DNA from: Streptomyces jeddahensis
GTDB lineage: Bacteria; Actinomycetota; Actinomycetes; Streptomycetales; Streptomycetaceae
Length of the DNA stretch: 55,037 nucleotides
Assembly (NCBI RefSeq): GCF_001642995.1
Contig: NZ_LOHS01000031.1
Location: forward strand, 1-55,037
Direction: 5' to 3'
Below are positions 1 to 8,165 of this stretch, one piece after another (positions within the stretch are counted from its first letter, which is position 1; every line of letters begins with the position of its first letter). The notes under the pieces were generated by a model. The model saw nothing but the letters and a program-made list of their open reading frames with translations. It was not told where the DNA came from and did not search any database. The position numbers were made by a program, and so were the translations under genes.

Positions 1-4
1 TGGG

Positions 5-47
5 GTTGTGCCCACCCGTTCCGCCCTGCGGAACGATTGCCCACAAC
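5..47. repeat. two-tier palindromic intergenic repeat
   Basis: Perfect inner inverted repeat CGTTCCGC (17-24) and GCGGAACG (28-35) around a 3-nt loop, enclosed by an outer inverted repeat GTTGTG (5-10) and CACAAC (42-47) with symmetric 6-nt internal loops. The unit resembles a hairpin repeat that I remember as very common between Streptomyces genes; that link is from memory. Its role is unknown. It could act as a bidirectional terminator or a nucleoid-protein site. TGCCCACA-like words recur at about 65 and 90, so the element may extend to about 100. Confidence 0.7.
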
Positions 48-126
48 GGTAGCGGTGCTGCTGCCCACAAACGGTCGCGGCGTGGCGCCCACAAAGGTCG
101 ACCCCACCGGCCCGCAGGCGCCATGC

Positions 127-261
127 GGCCGAAGGGGACGTGGCGGGATGTGCGCCCGCAGCGGCTGGCGCAAAGTGTGGGCCAACCCGACGACGTACGG
201 CCTGGCGCCAGACCGAGGACGTACATCCCGGCGCGGCCCCGACTCAGCCACCGGCAGGTGG
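127..261. repeat. dispersed repeat, copy 1, with imperfect terminal inverted repeats
   Basis: Starts with GGCCGAAGGGGACGTG and ends near CCACCGGCAGGTGG. The same blocks recur in order at 19928-20095, inside a coding gene. Near the ends, GGCGGGATGTGCGCCC (142-157) and GGACGTACATCCCGGC (217-232) are imperfect inverted repeats, matching at 13 of 16 positions. The internal block containing GGCGCAAAGT is also shared. This copy is about 33 bp shorter than copy 2. It looks like a small non-autonomous mobile or structural repeat. No gene is seen in 1-347; the open frames there lack ribosome sites and credible protein content. Confidence 0.75.
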
Positions 262-347
262 TGGACCGGCCGACGACGGCCCGCAGACGCGCACACCCCT
301 AGCCACCCACCGGCAGATGGCGCACCAGCCACCGCGCAGCGCCCCGC

Positions 348-1721
348 TCAGACATCCAGCCCCGGCACCACCGAAGGCGCCGGGCAGATCCGCCGCCCCT
401 CCACGTCGAAGACATACAGGTGCGCGAGATCGACGAGCAGCGGAACCTGCGCTCCCCGCTGCAGCTGGACATCTGGACTGGTGCGTACGACCAGGTCACT
501 CGCGCCGGCGGCGGGGCCACCGGCCCCCGACCTCTCCCAGACATAGGGCTCCGGCTCATCCACGGCCACCACCGGCCCCATCACTCGGTCCGATGCCGAA
601 CCGCCCGCCGCGCGGGAACCCGCAGGCTCCAGCCACCGGCTCAGCACCCCGGCCCCGGGCGCCCTGCGCCGCCGCCGCGGGACCGCCACCGGCCGGGGCG
701 CCTCGAGGTCGGCCACCACGGCGGGCCGGGAGCCGGTGTTGAAGTGGACCAGCGCCTCATGGCCCTGGTACTCCATGTGCTCGACGAGCCCGCTGATCGG
801 CACCTCACCGGGCCGCGCCTCGGCCGGCGTCGCGATCCGCACCGCCTCGGAGCGCAGCCCGACGACGATCCGCCGCCCCTGCTGGATGCGCAGCAACTGG
901 TGGTCGGGGCTGAGCGGTTCGGGCAGGGGCAGCCGCTGCCGCCGCAGGTCGATCGACATACGGCCGTCGAGCGGGGCATGGACCGTGGCTTCGAGCAGAT
1001 TGATGCGCGGGGTGCCGATGAACGCCGCCACGAAGATGTTCTCGGGGACGGCGTAGACGTCGCGCGGCGTGCTGACCTGCTGCAGCACACCGCCCCGCAT
1101 GATCGCGACGCGGTCGCCGAGCGACATGGCTTCGGCCTGGTCGTGCGTCACGTAGACCGTGGTCACGCCCAACTCCCGTGTGAGGCGGGCGATTTCGGCT
1201 CGCAGGTGGTTGCGGAGCTTGGCGTCGAGGTTGGACAGCGGCTCGTCCATCAGAAAGCACGAGGGCCGTCGGCTGACGGCCCGTCCCATCGCGACCCGCT
1301 GCCGCTCGCCGCCGGAGAGCTGGCTGGGGTAGCGGTCGAGGATGTCCTCGATGCCCAGCATGCGCGCGGTCGCCTCGACACGCGCCCGGGGGTCGTCGCC
1401 GGAGTTCTCCATCCGGAGCGGGAAGCCGATGTTGTCACGGTTCGTCATGCTCGGGTACAGGGCGAAGTTCTGAAAGACCATGGCCATGTCGCGCTCGCCG
1501 GGCGCCAGATCGTCGACGGGCTCGCCGTCCAGCAGCAGTTCGCCGTCGGTGATGTCCTCGAGTCCGGCGATCATGCGCAGTACGGTCGACTTTCCGCAGC
1601 CCGACGGCCCGAGAAGGACCACGAACTCCCCCGGTGAGATGTCGAGCGTGAAACGGTCGACGGCCCGTACGTTCCGGCCGTACATCTTGGTGACGTTGCG
1701 AAGCGATATGGCGCGAGTCAT
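348..1721 (-). CDS. ABC transporter ATPase, MsiK/UgpC-type sugar importer subunit with C-terminal insertion
   Basis: This is the cytoplasmic ATPase that powers a carbohydrate-type importer. It shows Walker A GPSGCGKST, the signature LSGGERQRVAMGRA, Walker B FLMDEPLSNLDAK and a switch His in VYVTHD, followed by a TOBE/MOP region with the GLRSEAVRIATP stretch. The protein is 457 residues from the ATG at 1721, clearly longer than the roughly 380 usual for MsiK. The extra length is an Arg/Ala/Gly-rich segment inside the TOBE region; the normal ending (LYVFDVEGRRI) then resumes. The frame opens 19 codons earlier, but MTRAISLRNVTKMYG is the family-like N terminus. No permease or binding-protein gene lies on its right, so it may serve several importers, as MsiK does, or belong to genes left of the window. 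Confidence 0.9.
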   Translation of the reverse strand: MTRAISLRNVTKMYGRNVRAVDRFTLDISPGEFVVLLGPSGCGKSTVLRMIAGLEDITDGELLLDGEPVDDLAPGERDMAMVFQNFALYPSMTNRDNIGFPLRMENSGDDPRARVEATARMLGIEDILDRYPSQLSGGERQRVAMGRAVSRRPSCFLMDEPLSNLDAKLRNHLRAEIARLTRELGVTTVYVTHDQAEAMSLGDRVAIMRGGVLQQVSTPRDVYAVPENIFVAAFIGTPRINLLEATVHAPLDGRMSIDLRRQRLPLPEPLSPDHQLLRIQQGRRIVVGLRSEAVRIATPAEARPGEVPISGLVEHMEYQGHEALVHFNTGSRPAVVADLEAPRPVAVPRRRRRAPGAGVLSRWLEPAGSRAAGGSASDRVMGPVVAVDEPEPYVWERSGAGGPAAGASDLVVRTSPDVQLQRGAQVPLLVDLAHLYVFDVEGRRICPAPSVVPGLDV

Positions 1722-2007
1722 GGGGTCCCGCCCAAGTGTTCGAGATGCGGCTGCGACGTAAGTGCTTGGATACCGCACGAGTGAACGTGCGGTGCCGGAA
1801 CGTTAGCCGGTTACTCAGCGAGAGGGAACGACTCCGGCACGAGAACAGCCCGATTCACAGCCGCCGCCTGGGACAGAACGCGCACTACGTACAACCAGCG
1901 GCGTGGGCACGGCCCACCGCCCCCGAACAGCGGGACGCGTCGGGCCCGTTGGGCCTGTGCCCCTCGCGCAACGCTCACTGACCCGACACCCGGCCCCCGA
2001 CTCACCC

Positions 2008-3312
2008 TCACTCCCTGCGGCTGACCGCCCCCGGCGCGTTCGCTGCCGAGCCCCGCCGTACGTCCCGCACATCGGCCCCACCCGGGCCCTGGCGGCGAAG
2101 CCCCAGCCCGGACGCCACCAGCAGCAGCACGCCGAGCATCACGAACGGCGCCGCCGTCCCCGCGACCCCGGCGACAAGACCGGCGGCCGCGGGCGCGGCG
2201 ACCTGGCCGAGCCGGTTGCCGGTCAGCCGCAGGGCGAGCGCGGTGGAGCGGGCGTCCTCGGGAGCGGCCTGGACGACCGTGGTCATGGACAGCGGCTGCC
2301 CGACGCCGAGGCAGAAGCCGAGCACCGCGAGCATCACGGCAAGCGCCCAGACGGGGACGGGGAGGGCCAGCCCCGCGCAGACCAGGCCACCGACCAGGCA
2401 GGTCACGGCGAGCAGCGCGGCCCGTCCGAGCAGCCGCAGCATCGGGGGCAGCACCAGACGGCAGGCGATCGTCGCCGCGGCGCGCAGGCTGAGCAGCAGA
2501 CCGATCACGGAGGGCGCGATGCCCCGGTGTTCGCCGACGACGGGCAGATACGCGGTGAGGATGTCGGTCGCCGACAGCACGGCGAGGCTGATGAAGATGC
2601 CTGCGGGCACACCCCGGGTGCGCAGGATGCGGTGCACGGGTACGCGCGGGCCCTCCGCCTTGCGCGAGCCCGGCGGCGTACGCCGCTCGATGCGCCACAG
2701 CGAGGTGAACGACACCGCGGCCACCACGGCCGCGACGATCAGCGCGAGTGCGCTGGTGTGCGCCATCGCGCCCGCCTGCCCGGAGACCGCGCCGCCCTGC
2801 CCGGCGGCGGCACCGCCCTGGCCGGACACCACGTACCCCGCGGCGATGGGCCCGACGAGCTGGCCGAGCGAGGCGCCGATCGTGAAGTGGCCGAAATTTC
2901 GGTCCTGTTCGGCGGGCGCGGACTGCCGGGCGACGATCGACTGGGCGCCGATGACGAAGCAGAGATGACCGAGGCCCATCACTCCGCTCCAGGCCGCCAT
3001 GGCGAGCAGCGAGTCCGCGGTGCCGCTGAGCGCGCATCCGCCGGCGATCAGGGCGACGCCGACGGGCAGGAGGGGCGCGCAGCGGCCGTGGTCGGTCCTG
3101 CGCCCCAGCGGTACGGCGGCGAACAGCGGAAGGAGCGCGTACACACCGGCGATCACACCGATCGCCCGTTCGTCCGCGCCCAGCGCGAGGGCCCGGTAGG
3201 AGACGGCGGGCCGGGCCATCGACACCGCTCCCTGCGCGAAGGCGAAGGCGATGACGAGGCGGAGCAGCCAGCCGCGGTTCCCACCGGGCCTGCGTATATC
3301 GGTCTTGGGCAT
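2008..3312 (-). CDS. major facilitator superfamily transporter
   Basis: Integral membrane protein of 434 residues with about 12 hydrophobic segments and the usual MFS length. The loop after TM2 contains a PLGRRTDHGR motif (MFS motif A-like, G-x-x-x-D-x-x-GR). A low-complexity segment of GQGGA/GQAGA units sits after TM6 in the central loop. The substrate cannot be read from the sequence. Its ATG lies 3 nt after the stop of the upstream CitMHS transporter, so the two are almost certainly co-transcribed. The pairing suggests uptake or efflux of related organic acids or their metal complexes, which is inference. Nothing clearly regulatory is seen in the 286 nt between it and the ABC ATPase. Confidence 0.88.
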   Translation of the reverse strand: MPKTDIRRPGGNRGWLLRLVIAFAFAQGAVSMARPAVSYRALALGADERAIGVIAGVYALLPLFAAVPLGRRTDHGRCAPLLPVGVALIAGGCALSGTADSLLAMAAWSGVMGLGHLCFVIGAQSIVARQSAPAEQDRNFGHFTIGASLGQLVGPIAAGYVVSGQGGAAAGQGGAVSGQAGAMAHTSALALIVAAVVAAVSFTSLWRIERRTPPGSRKAEGPRVPVHRILRTRGVPAGIFISLAVLSATDILTAYLPVVGEHRGIAPSVIGLLLSLRAAATIACRLVLPPMLRLLGRAALLAVTCLVGGLVCAGLALPVPVWALAVMLAVLGFCLGVGQPLSMTTVVQAAPEDARSTALALRLTGNRLGQVAAPAAAGLVAGVAGTAAPFVMLGVLLLVASGLGLRRQGPGGADVRDVRRGSAANAPGAVSRRE

Positions 3313-3315
3313 GGA

Positions 3316-4743
3316 TCAGATGATGCCGAACAGGATTCCGGCGCCGAGCACCACCAGCGAGGTGAGCGCGGCCCACTTCACCACGAACCGGGTGTGGTCG
3401 CCGAACTCGACCTTGGCCATGCCGACCAGGACGTATACGGCCGGGACGAGCGGGCTCGACATGTGCAGCGGCTGGCCGACGAGCGAGGCCCGGGCGATCT
3501 CCAGCGGGCTGATGCCGTGGGCGGCGCCGGCCTCGGCGAGGACGGGCAGCACACCGAAGTAGAAGCCGTCGTTGGACATGAAGTAGGTGAGCGGCAGGCT
3601 CAGCAGACCGGTGACGAGGCCCATGTGCGGGCCCATCGCGTCCGGGATGACGCCGACCAGCCACTTGGCCATGTGGTCGACCATGCCGGTGCCCTGCAGG
3701 ACGCCGGTGAAGACGGCGGCGGCGAAGACCATGCCGGAGACGTTGAGGACGTTGTCGGCGTGGGCGGCGATCCGGGCCTTCTGGTCCTTCACGTGCGGGA
3801 AGTTGACCGTGAGGGCGAGCGCGGCGCCGAGGATGAACAGCACCGGGATGGGCAGCCACTCCATGATCATGGCGGTGAGCAGCAGCACGGTCAGCGCGGC
3901 GTTGAACCAGTACAGCTTCGGGCGCAGCGTGGGCCGGTTCGGGTCCAGGCCCTTGAAGTCGTCGTCCGCGTCGTCCGGGGTCGCGTCGGCGTCGGTTCCG
4001 GAGCCGGAGCCGCCGGTGGCCTTGGCCGTACGCACCTTGTCGTCACCAGAGCCGCCGACGCCGGCACCGACGAGCACCGTCTCGGACTCCTGCTCCTTCT
4101 CCTCGACCAGCACCTCGTCGAGGGTGAGGACGCCGAGCCGCTTGCGCTCGCGCAGACCGAGGACGTACGAGAGCGCGAACACAAAGAGCAGGCCGACTCC
4201 GAGAGCCGGGATCATCGGGACGAAGATGTCGCCCGCGTCGAGCTTGAGGGCGGTGGCGGCGCGGGCGGTCGGGCCGCCCCAGGGCAGGGTGTTCATGACG
4301 CCGTTGGCGGTGGCGGCGACACCGGTCATCACGACCAGGCTCATCTTGAGGCGCTTGTACAGCGGGTACATGGCCGAGACGGTGATCATGAAGGTGGTCG
4401 AGCCGTCGCCGTCGAGCGAGACGATCGCCGCGAGAAGGGCCGTACCGACGACGATGCGCAGGGGGTCCGCTTTGCAGAAGCGGAGGATGCCCCGGACGAT
4501 CGGGTCGAAGAGGCCGACGTCGATCATCAGGCCGAAGTAGACGATGGCGAACATCAGCATCGCGGCGGTGGGCGCGAGGTTGCCCACCCCTTCGATGACG
4601 TAGTCGCCGAGCTTCGCACCCTTTCCGACGAACACACAGAACAGTGCGGGGATCAGAACCAGCGCCGCTATCGGCGACATCTTCTTCATCATGATCAGGA
4701 CCAGGAAGGTCGCGATCATGGCGAAGCCGAGAATGGTCAGCAT
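3316..4743 (-). CDS. CitMHS-family citrate-metal/proton symporter
   Basis: Polytopic membrane protein of 475 residues that resembles the CitMHS family, which imports citrate complexed with Mg2+, Ca2+ or similar ions. It opens with hydrophobic MLTILGFAMIATFLVLIM, has conserved-looking loops such as SLDGDGSTTF and NTLPWGGPTARAA, and a central hydrophilic Gly/Asp-rich loop at about residues 220-270, followed by the second half with the FMSNDGFYFG stretch. The ATG at 4743 is chosen because an AGGTG Shine-Dalgarno lies 7 nt upstream; an upstream in-frame ATG at 4797 has no such support and would sit inside the structured leader. It leads a two-gene operon with the MFS gene. The leader contains a nested inverted repeat that includes the ribosome site. 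Confidence 0.9.
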   Translation of the reverse strand: MLTILGFAMIATFLVLIMMKKMSPIAALVLIPALFCVFVGKGAKLGDYVIEGVGNLAPTAAMLMFAIVYFGLMIDVGLFDPIVRGILRFCKADPLRIVVGTALLAAIVSLDGDGSTTFMITVSAMYPLYKRLKMSLVVMTGVAATANGVMNTLPWGGPTARAATALKLDAGDIFVPMIPALGVGLLFVFALSYVLGLRERKRLGVLTLDEVLVEEKEQESETVLVGAGVGGSGDDKVRTAKATGGSGSGTDADATPDDADDDFKGLDPNRPTLRPKLYWFNAALTVLLLTAMIMEWLPIPVLFILGAALALTVNFPHVKDQKARIAAHADNVLNVSGMVFAAAVFTGVLQGTGMVDHMAKWLVGVIPDAMGPHMGLVTGLLSLPLTYFMSNDGFYFGVLPVLAEAGAAHGISPLEIARASLVGQPLHMSSPLVPAVYVLVGMAKVEFGDHTRFVVKWAALTSLVVLGAGILFGII

Positions 4744-4751
4744 CAGTGGAC

Positions 4752-4807
4752 ACCTAACGTTCGCCCTTGAACACCCCGCGGGGGCCGGGGGTGGCATGAC
4801 GTTAGGT
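4752..4807 (-). promoter_or_regulatory. nested stem-loop in the CitMHS leader that includes the ribosome binding site
   Basis: Perfect 9-bp inverted repeat: ACCTAACGT at 4752-4760 and ACGTTAGGT at 4799-4807, 38 nt apart. On the transcribed strand the downstream arm contains the AGGT of the Shine-Dalgarno for the gene starting at 4743. The loop contains a second stem, CACCCC with GGGGTG. If transcription starts upstream of 4807, folding would hide the ribosome site, as in a translational riboswitch or thermometer. Alternatively the arms are two protein-binding half-sites. Confidence 0.5.
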
Positions 4808-4865
4808 CGCGCAAGATGGGCTTAACAAGACGTTGACGTGCGAGCAATAAGCGCAAAACTCCAGG

Positions 4866-7145
4866 TCACGGCGTTGCTGTTACGCCAACGGGGATTCCGT
4901 TGAGCACGGCGTTGCCGGACAGCGGGTCCAGGAGGGTGCCGTCGAGCAGCTGGTTGACGTTGGCGCCGGGGTCGGTCGCGGCGGCGTGCAGGCGGGTGCC
5001 GGGACGGTCGTGGCCCCAGCCGTGCGGGAGGCTCACGACGCCGGGGCGCACCGCGTCCGTGATCTCCACGGGAGCGGTCACCTCTCCCCCGGCGCCCTTG
5101 ACGCGCGCGTACGCACCGTCGGTGACGCCGAGGCGCGCCGCGTCGTCGGGATGGACGTGCAAGGTGCAGCGGTTGGAGCCGCCGGTCAGGGCCGGGATGT
5201 TGTGCAGCCAGCTGTTGTTGGAGCGCAGATGGCGGCGGCCGACGAGGACGAGACCCGCGGGACGCTCGGCGAGGCTCTTCTTCAGCCGGGGCAGGTCGTC
5301 GGCGATCGGCGCGGGCAGCAGCTCGATGCGGCCGCTGCGGGTCTTGAGCGGCCCCGGGAGGCGCGGCTGCAGCGGCCCGAGGTCGATGCCGTGCGGATGG
5401 TCGAGCAGCCGGTCGAGGGTGAGGCCGTCGGGGTCGGCGCCGAACCCGTCGCCGTACGGGCCGAGGCGCAGCATCATGTCCAGCCGCCGCTCGGGGCCGT
5501 TCTCGCCAGTGAGCTGTGCGGCCAGCTCCTTCGGGTCGCGGCCGTGGACCGGCGAGTGCGGGTCGGTGACGGCCTTGCCGAGGGTCCGGTCGACGACCAT
5601 GGCGTCGACGGCGTCCGGTTCCGCGCCGTGCATGCCCGAGGCCGCGAGCACCAGCCGGGCGTGGATCTCGGTCTCGGCCATCCGGCCCGGTTCGAGCGGT
5701 ACGGCGGCCCGGGTGTAGCGGACCTGGTTGTGGATGGCGAAGGCGTTGAAGGCGAAGTCGTGGTGCGGGCTCTGCGCGGGCCGGGGCGGCGGCAGCACCA
5801 CGTGCGCGTGCCGCGATGTCTCGTTCAGATACGGGTCGACGCTGACCATGAAGTCGAGCGACTCCAGGGCCTTGTCCAGGCGGTCGCCGTCGGGCGCGGA
5901 GAGGACGGGGTTGGCGGCGATGGCGATGACGGCGCGGATCGGGCCCGCGTCCGTGGCACCGGAGCCGCGGCCCTCCGACTTTCCGGAACCGCCCGGCGTG
6001 TCGATCTCCTCGGCCAGCGCCGCCAGGGGCAGCTCGCTCTTGGCCTCGGGATATCCGCTCACCCGGCTGCGCCAGCGGCCCAGCGCGAAGCCCCTGCCGG
6101 GTCCGGCGGGACGCGGTGCCCGGTCGGTGGCGGCGAGCGGGAAGAGGGCGCCGCCGGGCCGGTCCAGGTTCCCGGTGAGGATGTTCAGGACGTCGACCAG
6201 CCAGCTGCCGAGGGTCCCGAAGGCGACGGTGCAGGTCCCCATGCGGCCGTAGACGGCGGCGGTCGGCGCTGCGGCCAGGTCGCGGGCCATGGCGCGGATG
6301 TCGTCGGCGGGCACGTCACAGGCGTCCGCGACGGCTTCGGGCGTGAACTCCCGTACCGCCTCACCGACTGCCTCGACCCCCTCCACATGACCGGCCAGCG
6401 CGCCGAGATCGGTCAGCCGCTCCTCGAAGAGGACGTGGACCATGGCCGCCAGCAGCAGCGCGTCGGTGCCGGGCCGGATGGCGACGTGCCGGTCGGCGAG
6501 CTTCGCGGTGCGCGTACGCCTCGGGTCGATCACCGTGAGCGTGCCGCCCCGCGCACGCAGCGCCTTGAGCCTGCCCGGGAAGTCGGGTGCGGTGCACAGG
6601 GACCCGTTGGACTCGAAGGGGTTCGCGCCGATGAGCAGCAGATGGTCGGTGCGGTCCAGATCGGGCACGGGTATCGCGAGCGCGTCGCCGTACAGCAGTC
6701 CGCTGGAGACGTGCTTGGGCATCTGGTCGACCGTGCTGGCCGTGAAGACGTTGCGGGTGCCGATCGCGCCGATCAGCACCGGCGGGTACAGGGCCCCGGC
6801 CATGGTGTGCACATTGGGGTTGCCGAGGACGATGCCGACACTGTTCGGCCCGTGCTTCTCGATCAGCGGCCGCAGCCCGACGGCGACGGCGTCGAACGCC
6901 TCCTCCCAGCTCGCCTCCTGAAGCCTGCCGTCCTTGCGTACGAGCGGCGTCCGCAGCCGGTCGGGGTCGCCGTCGACCGCCCCGAAGGAGGCGCCCTTGG
7001 GGCAGATGAACCCCCGGCTGAAGACGTCGTCCCTGTCACCGCGGGCCCTGGTCACCCGCTCGCCGTCGGGGGTCCCCTCGATGGTGAGGACGAGACCGCA
7101 GGTTGCTTCGCAGAGCGGGCAGATACGCAGGGCGGTGCGGGACAT
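4866..7145 (-). CDS. molybdopterin-dependent oxidoreductase (bis-MGD, 4Fe-4S)
   Basis: Catalytic subunit of the DMSO reductase/formate dehydrogenase superfamily, 759 residues. The N terminus carries the iron-sulfur motif C-x2-C-x3-C (CPLCEATC, residues 9-16) with a fourth Cys in GFICPKG (about residue 48). The molybdopterin domain follows (LLIGANPFESNGS, VIDPRRTRTAKLAD), and a C-terminal dinucleotide-binding domain ends near GNAVLNGIPV. No signal peptide is seen, so it is probably cytoplasmic. The ATG at 7145 is preceded by GGGGAGGACTC, a strong ribosome site. The frame is open a further 136 codons upstream, but that part overlaps the TetR gene and is not convincing. A TetR-type operator lies 92 nt upstream. 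No partner subunit gene is adjacent. The substrate is unknown. Confidence 0.9.
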   Translation of the reverse strand: MSRTALRICPLCEATCGLVLTIEGTPDGERVTRARGDRDDVFSRGFICPKGASFGAVDGDPDRLRTPLVRKDGRLQEASWEEAFDAVAVGLRPLIEKHGPNSVGIVLGNPNVHTMAGALYPPVLIGAIGTRNVFTASTVDQMPKHVSSGLLYGDALAIPVPDLDRTDHLLLIGANPFESNGSLCTAPDFPGRLKALRARGGTLTVIDPRRTRTAKLADRHVAIRPGTDALLLAAMVHVLFEERLTDLGALAGHVEGVEAVGEAVREFTPEAVADACDVPADDIRAMARDLAAAPTAAVYGRMGTCTVAFGTLGSWLVDVLNILTGNLDRPGGALFPLAATDRAPRPAGPGRGFALGRWRSRVSGYPEAKSELPLAALAEEIDTPGGSGKSEGRGSGATDAGPIRAVIAIAANPVLSAPDGDRLDKALESLDFMVSVDPYLNETSRHAHVVLPPPRPAQSPHHDFAFNAFAIHNQVRYTRAAVPLEPGRMAETEIHARLVLAASGMHGAEPDAVDAMVVDRTLGKAVTDPHSPVHGRDPKELAAQLTGENGPERRLDMMLRLGPYGDGFGADPDGLTLDRLLDHPHGIDLGPLQPRLPGPLKTRSGRIELLPAPIADDLPRLKKSLAERPAGLVLVGRRHLRSNNSWLHNIPALTGGSNRCTLHVHPDDAARLGVTDGAYARVKGAGGEVTAPVEITDAVRPGVVSLPHGWGHDRPGTRLHAAATDPGANVNQLLDGTLLDPLSGNAVLNGIPVGVTATP

Positions 7146-7236
7146 GAGTCCTCCCCGGGGCGGCGGCGGTGGCGCGCGGGATCGTCGGCACACGAGCGGC
7201 GGCCTGCGAGGACGCAGACGCCGCGAGCAGGGCGAG

Positions 7237-7252
7237 CATACCGACCGGTATG
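7237..7252. promoter_or_regulatory. TetR-family operator
   Basis: Perfect inverted repeat CATACCG-AC-CGGTATG, 16 bp, the classic arrangement of many TetR/AcrR operators. It lies between the TetR gene (ends 7342) and the oxidoreductase start (7145), so the neighbouring TetR protein probably represses the oxidoreductase. It is not in front of the TetR gene itself. Confidence 0.75.
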
Positions 7253-7341
7253 CCCGGAAGGCGATGCCCTGCCGGGAACAAATCCGGGAACGGACGGCGA
7301 ACAGCGGCCACCAGGGGCGACAGGCAGGACCTGAGCAGGCT

Positions 7342-7965
7342 TCAGTCGAAGGTCCGCGCCAGATAGGCTCGCAGCAGCTCCCGCGTCTCCTCGATGACCC
7401 GTTCGTCCCCGCGTCCCGGCGGCCCCAGCCGGAAGGCCAGCTGGACCAGGGCGTCGGCCGACTCGACGGCCACCAGGAACGTACGGCGCAGGGCCTCGTC
7501 GTGCTCGCGCCCCAGATGGGCGGCGAGCAGGTCGGTGAGGCGGTCGGCGACACGGTGGTTGGGTTCGCCGCCCCGCGTGCCGACCGGGATCTGATTGCCG
7601 AAGTCGACGAGCGAGAAGCCGGGGGCGGTCCGTTTCATGGCGAGGTACTCGTCGAGTACGGCGTCCATGGCCGAGCGCCAGTCGCCGGCGGGGATCGCGG
7701 TCAGCCGCTCGGTGATCCGCTCCGCGTAGTGCTCCAGATTGCGCTGGGCCAGCGCGTCGGCCATGGCGCGCTTGTTGGAGAAGAAGCGGTAGACGGAGCC
7801 GATGGGCACGCCCGCGCGGTCCGCCACCGCGCGCGTGCTCAGATCGTCGTAGCCGACCTCGTCGAGGAGATCGGCGCAGGCGTCGAGGATCCGGGTCAGC
7901 CGCTCGGCACTGCGCCGCTGAACGGGTGCACGGCGAAGCGAGGTGGGATGAGGCACGGGCTTCAT
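7342..7965 (-). CDS. TetR-family transcriptional regulator
   Basis: 207-residue DNA-binding repressor. The N-terminal helix-turn-helix spans about residues 20-65, with the typical TetR pattern ILDACADLLDEVGYDDLS, AVADRAGVPIGSVYRFF and SNKRAMADAL. The C-terminal ligand and dimer domain is divergent, so the inducer cannot be read. It is encoded just upstream of and in the same direction as the molybdopterin oxidoreductase, with a perfect 7-2-7 operator in the gap. It is divergent from hmgA across a 200-bp region. It most likely controls the oxidoreductase; control of hmgA is possible, but the palindrome in the hmgA promoter has a different sequence. Confidence 0.93.
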   Translation of the reverse strand: MKPVPHPTSLRRAPVQRRSAERLTRILDACADLLDEVGYDDLSTRAVADRAGVPIGSVYRFFSNKRAMADALAQRNLEHYAERITERLTAIPAGDWRSAMDAVLDEYLAMKRTAPGFSLVDFGNQIPVGTRGGEPNHRVADRLTDLLAAHLGREHDEALRRTFLVAVESADALVQLAFRLGPPGRGDERVIEETRELLRAYLARTFD

Positions 7966-8051
7966 GATGCCTTTTCCGTACGGGTTTTCGTGCCCCTACG
8001 ACGAACTCCGCCTGCCCGCCGACACACCTGCGACCGCCACGCCGACGGCTC

Positions 8052-8089
8052 TTGCGCAGCCCCTCACGCAATCCTATGGTCAAGCATAG
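8052..8089 (+). promoter_or_regulatory. hmgA promoter with overlapping palindrome
   Basis: TTGCGC (8052-8057), a 17-nt spacer and TATGGT (8075-8080) form a good housekeeping-type promoter about 80 nt before the hmgA ATG. The inverted repeat CTATG-N6-CATAG (8074-8089) covers the -10 box and likely start site, a position expected for a repressor operator. Its repressor is unknown; the GntR gene behind hmgA is one candidate. Confidence 0.5.
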
Positions 8090-8165
8090 AAATCAAGGGA
8101 CCCTGACCGCGTACGCAGCAACCAAGCCCGCCGACCGCACCGGCGAGGGAGCCGAGGGAGCCACG

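Noticed and set aside
1903..4770. 955-codon plus-strand frame opposite the MFS and CitMHS genes
   Set aside because: Low-complexity Arg/Gly/Asp/His composition from reading GC-rich codons on the wrong strand; the minus-strand transporters have clear motifs and ribosome sites.
4986..7334. 782-codon plus-strand frame opposite the molybdopterin oxidoreductase
   Set aside because: Shadow of the minus-strand gene; Val/Arg/Gly/Asp-rich without any domain.
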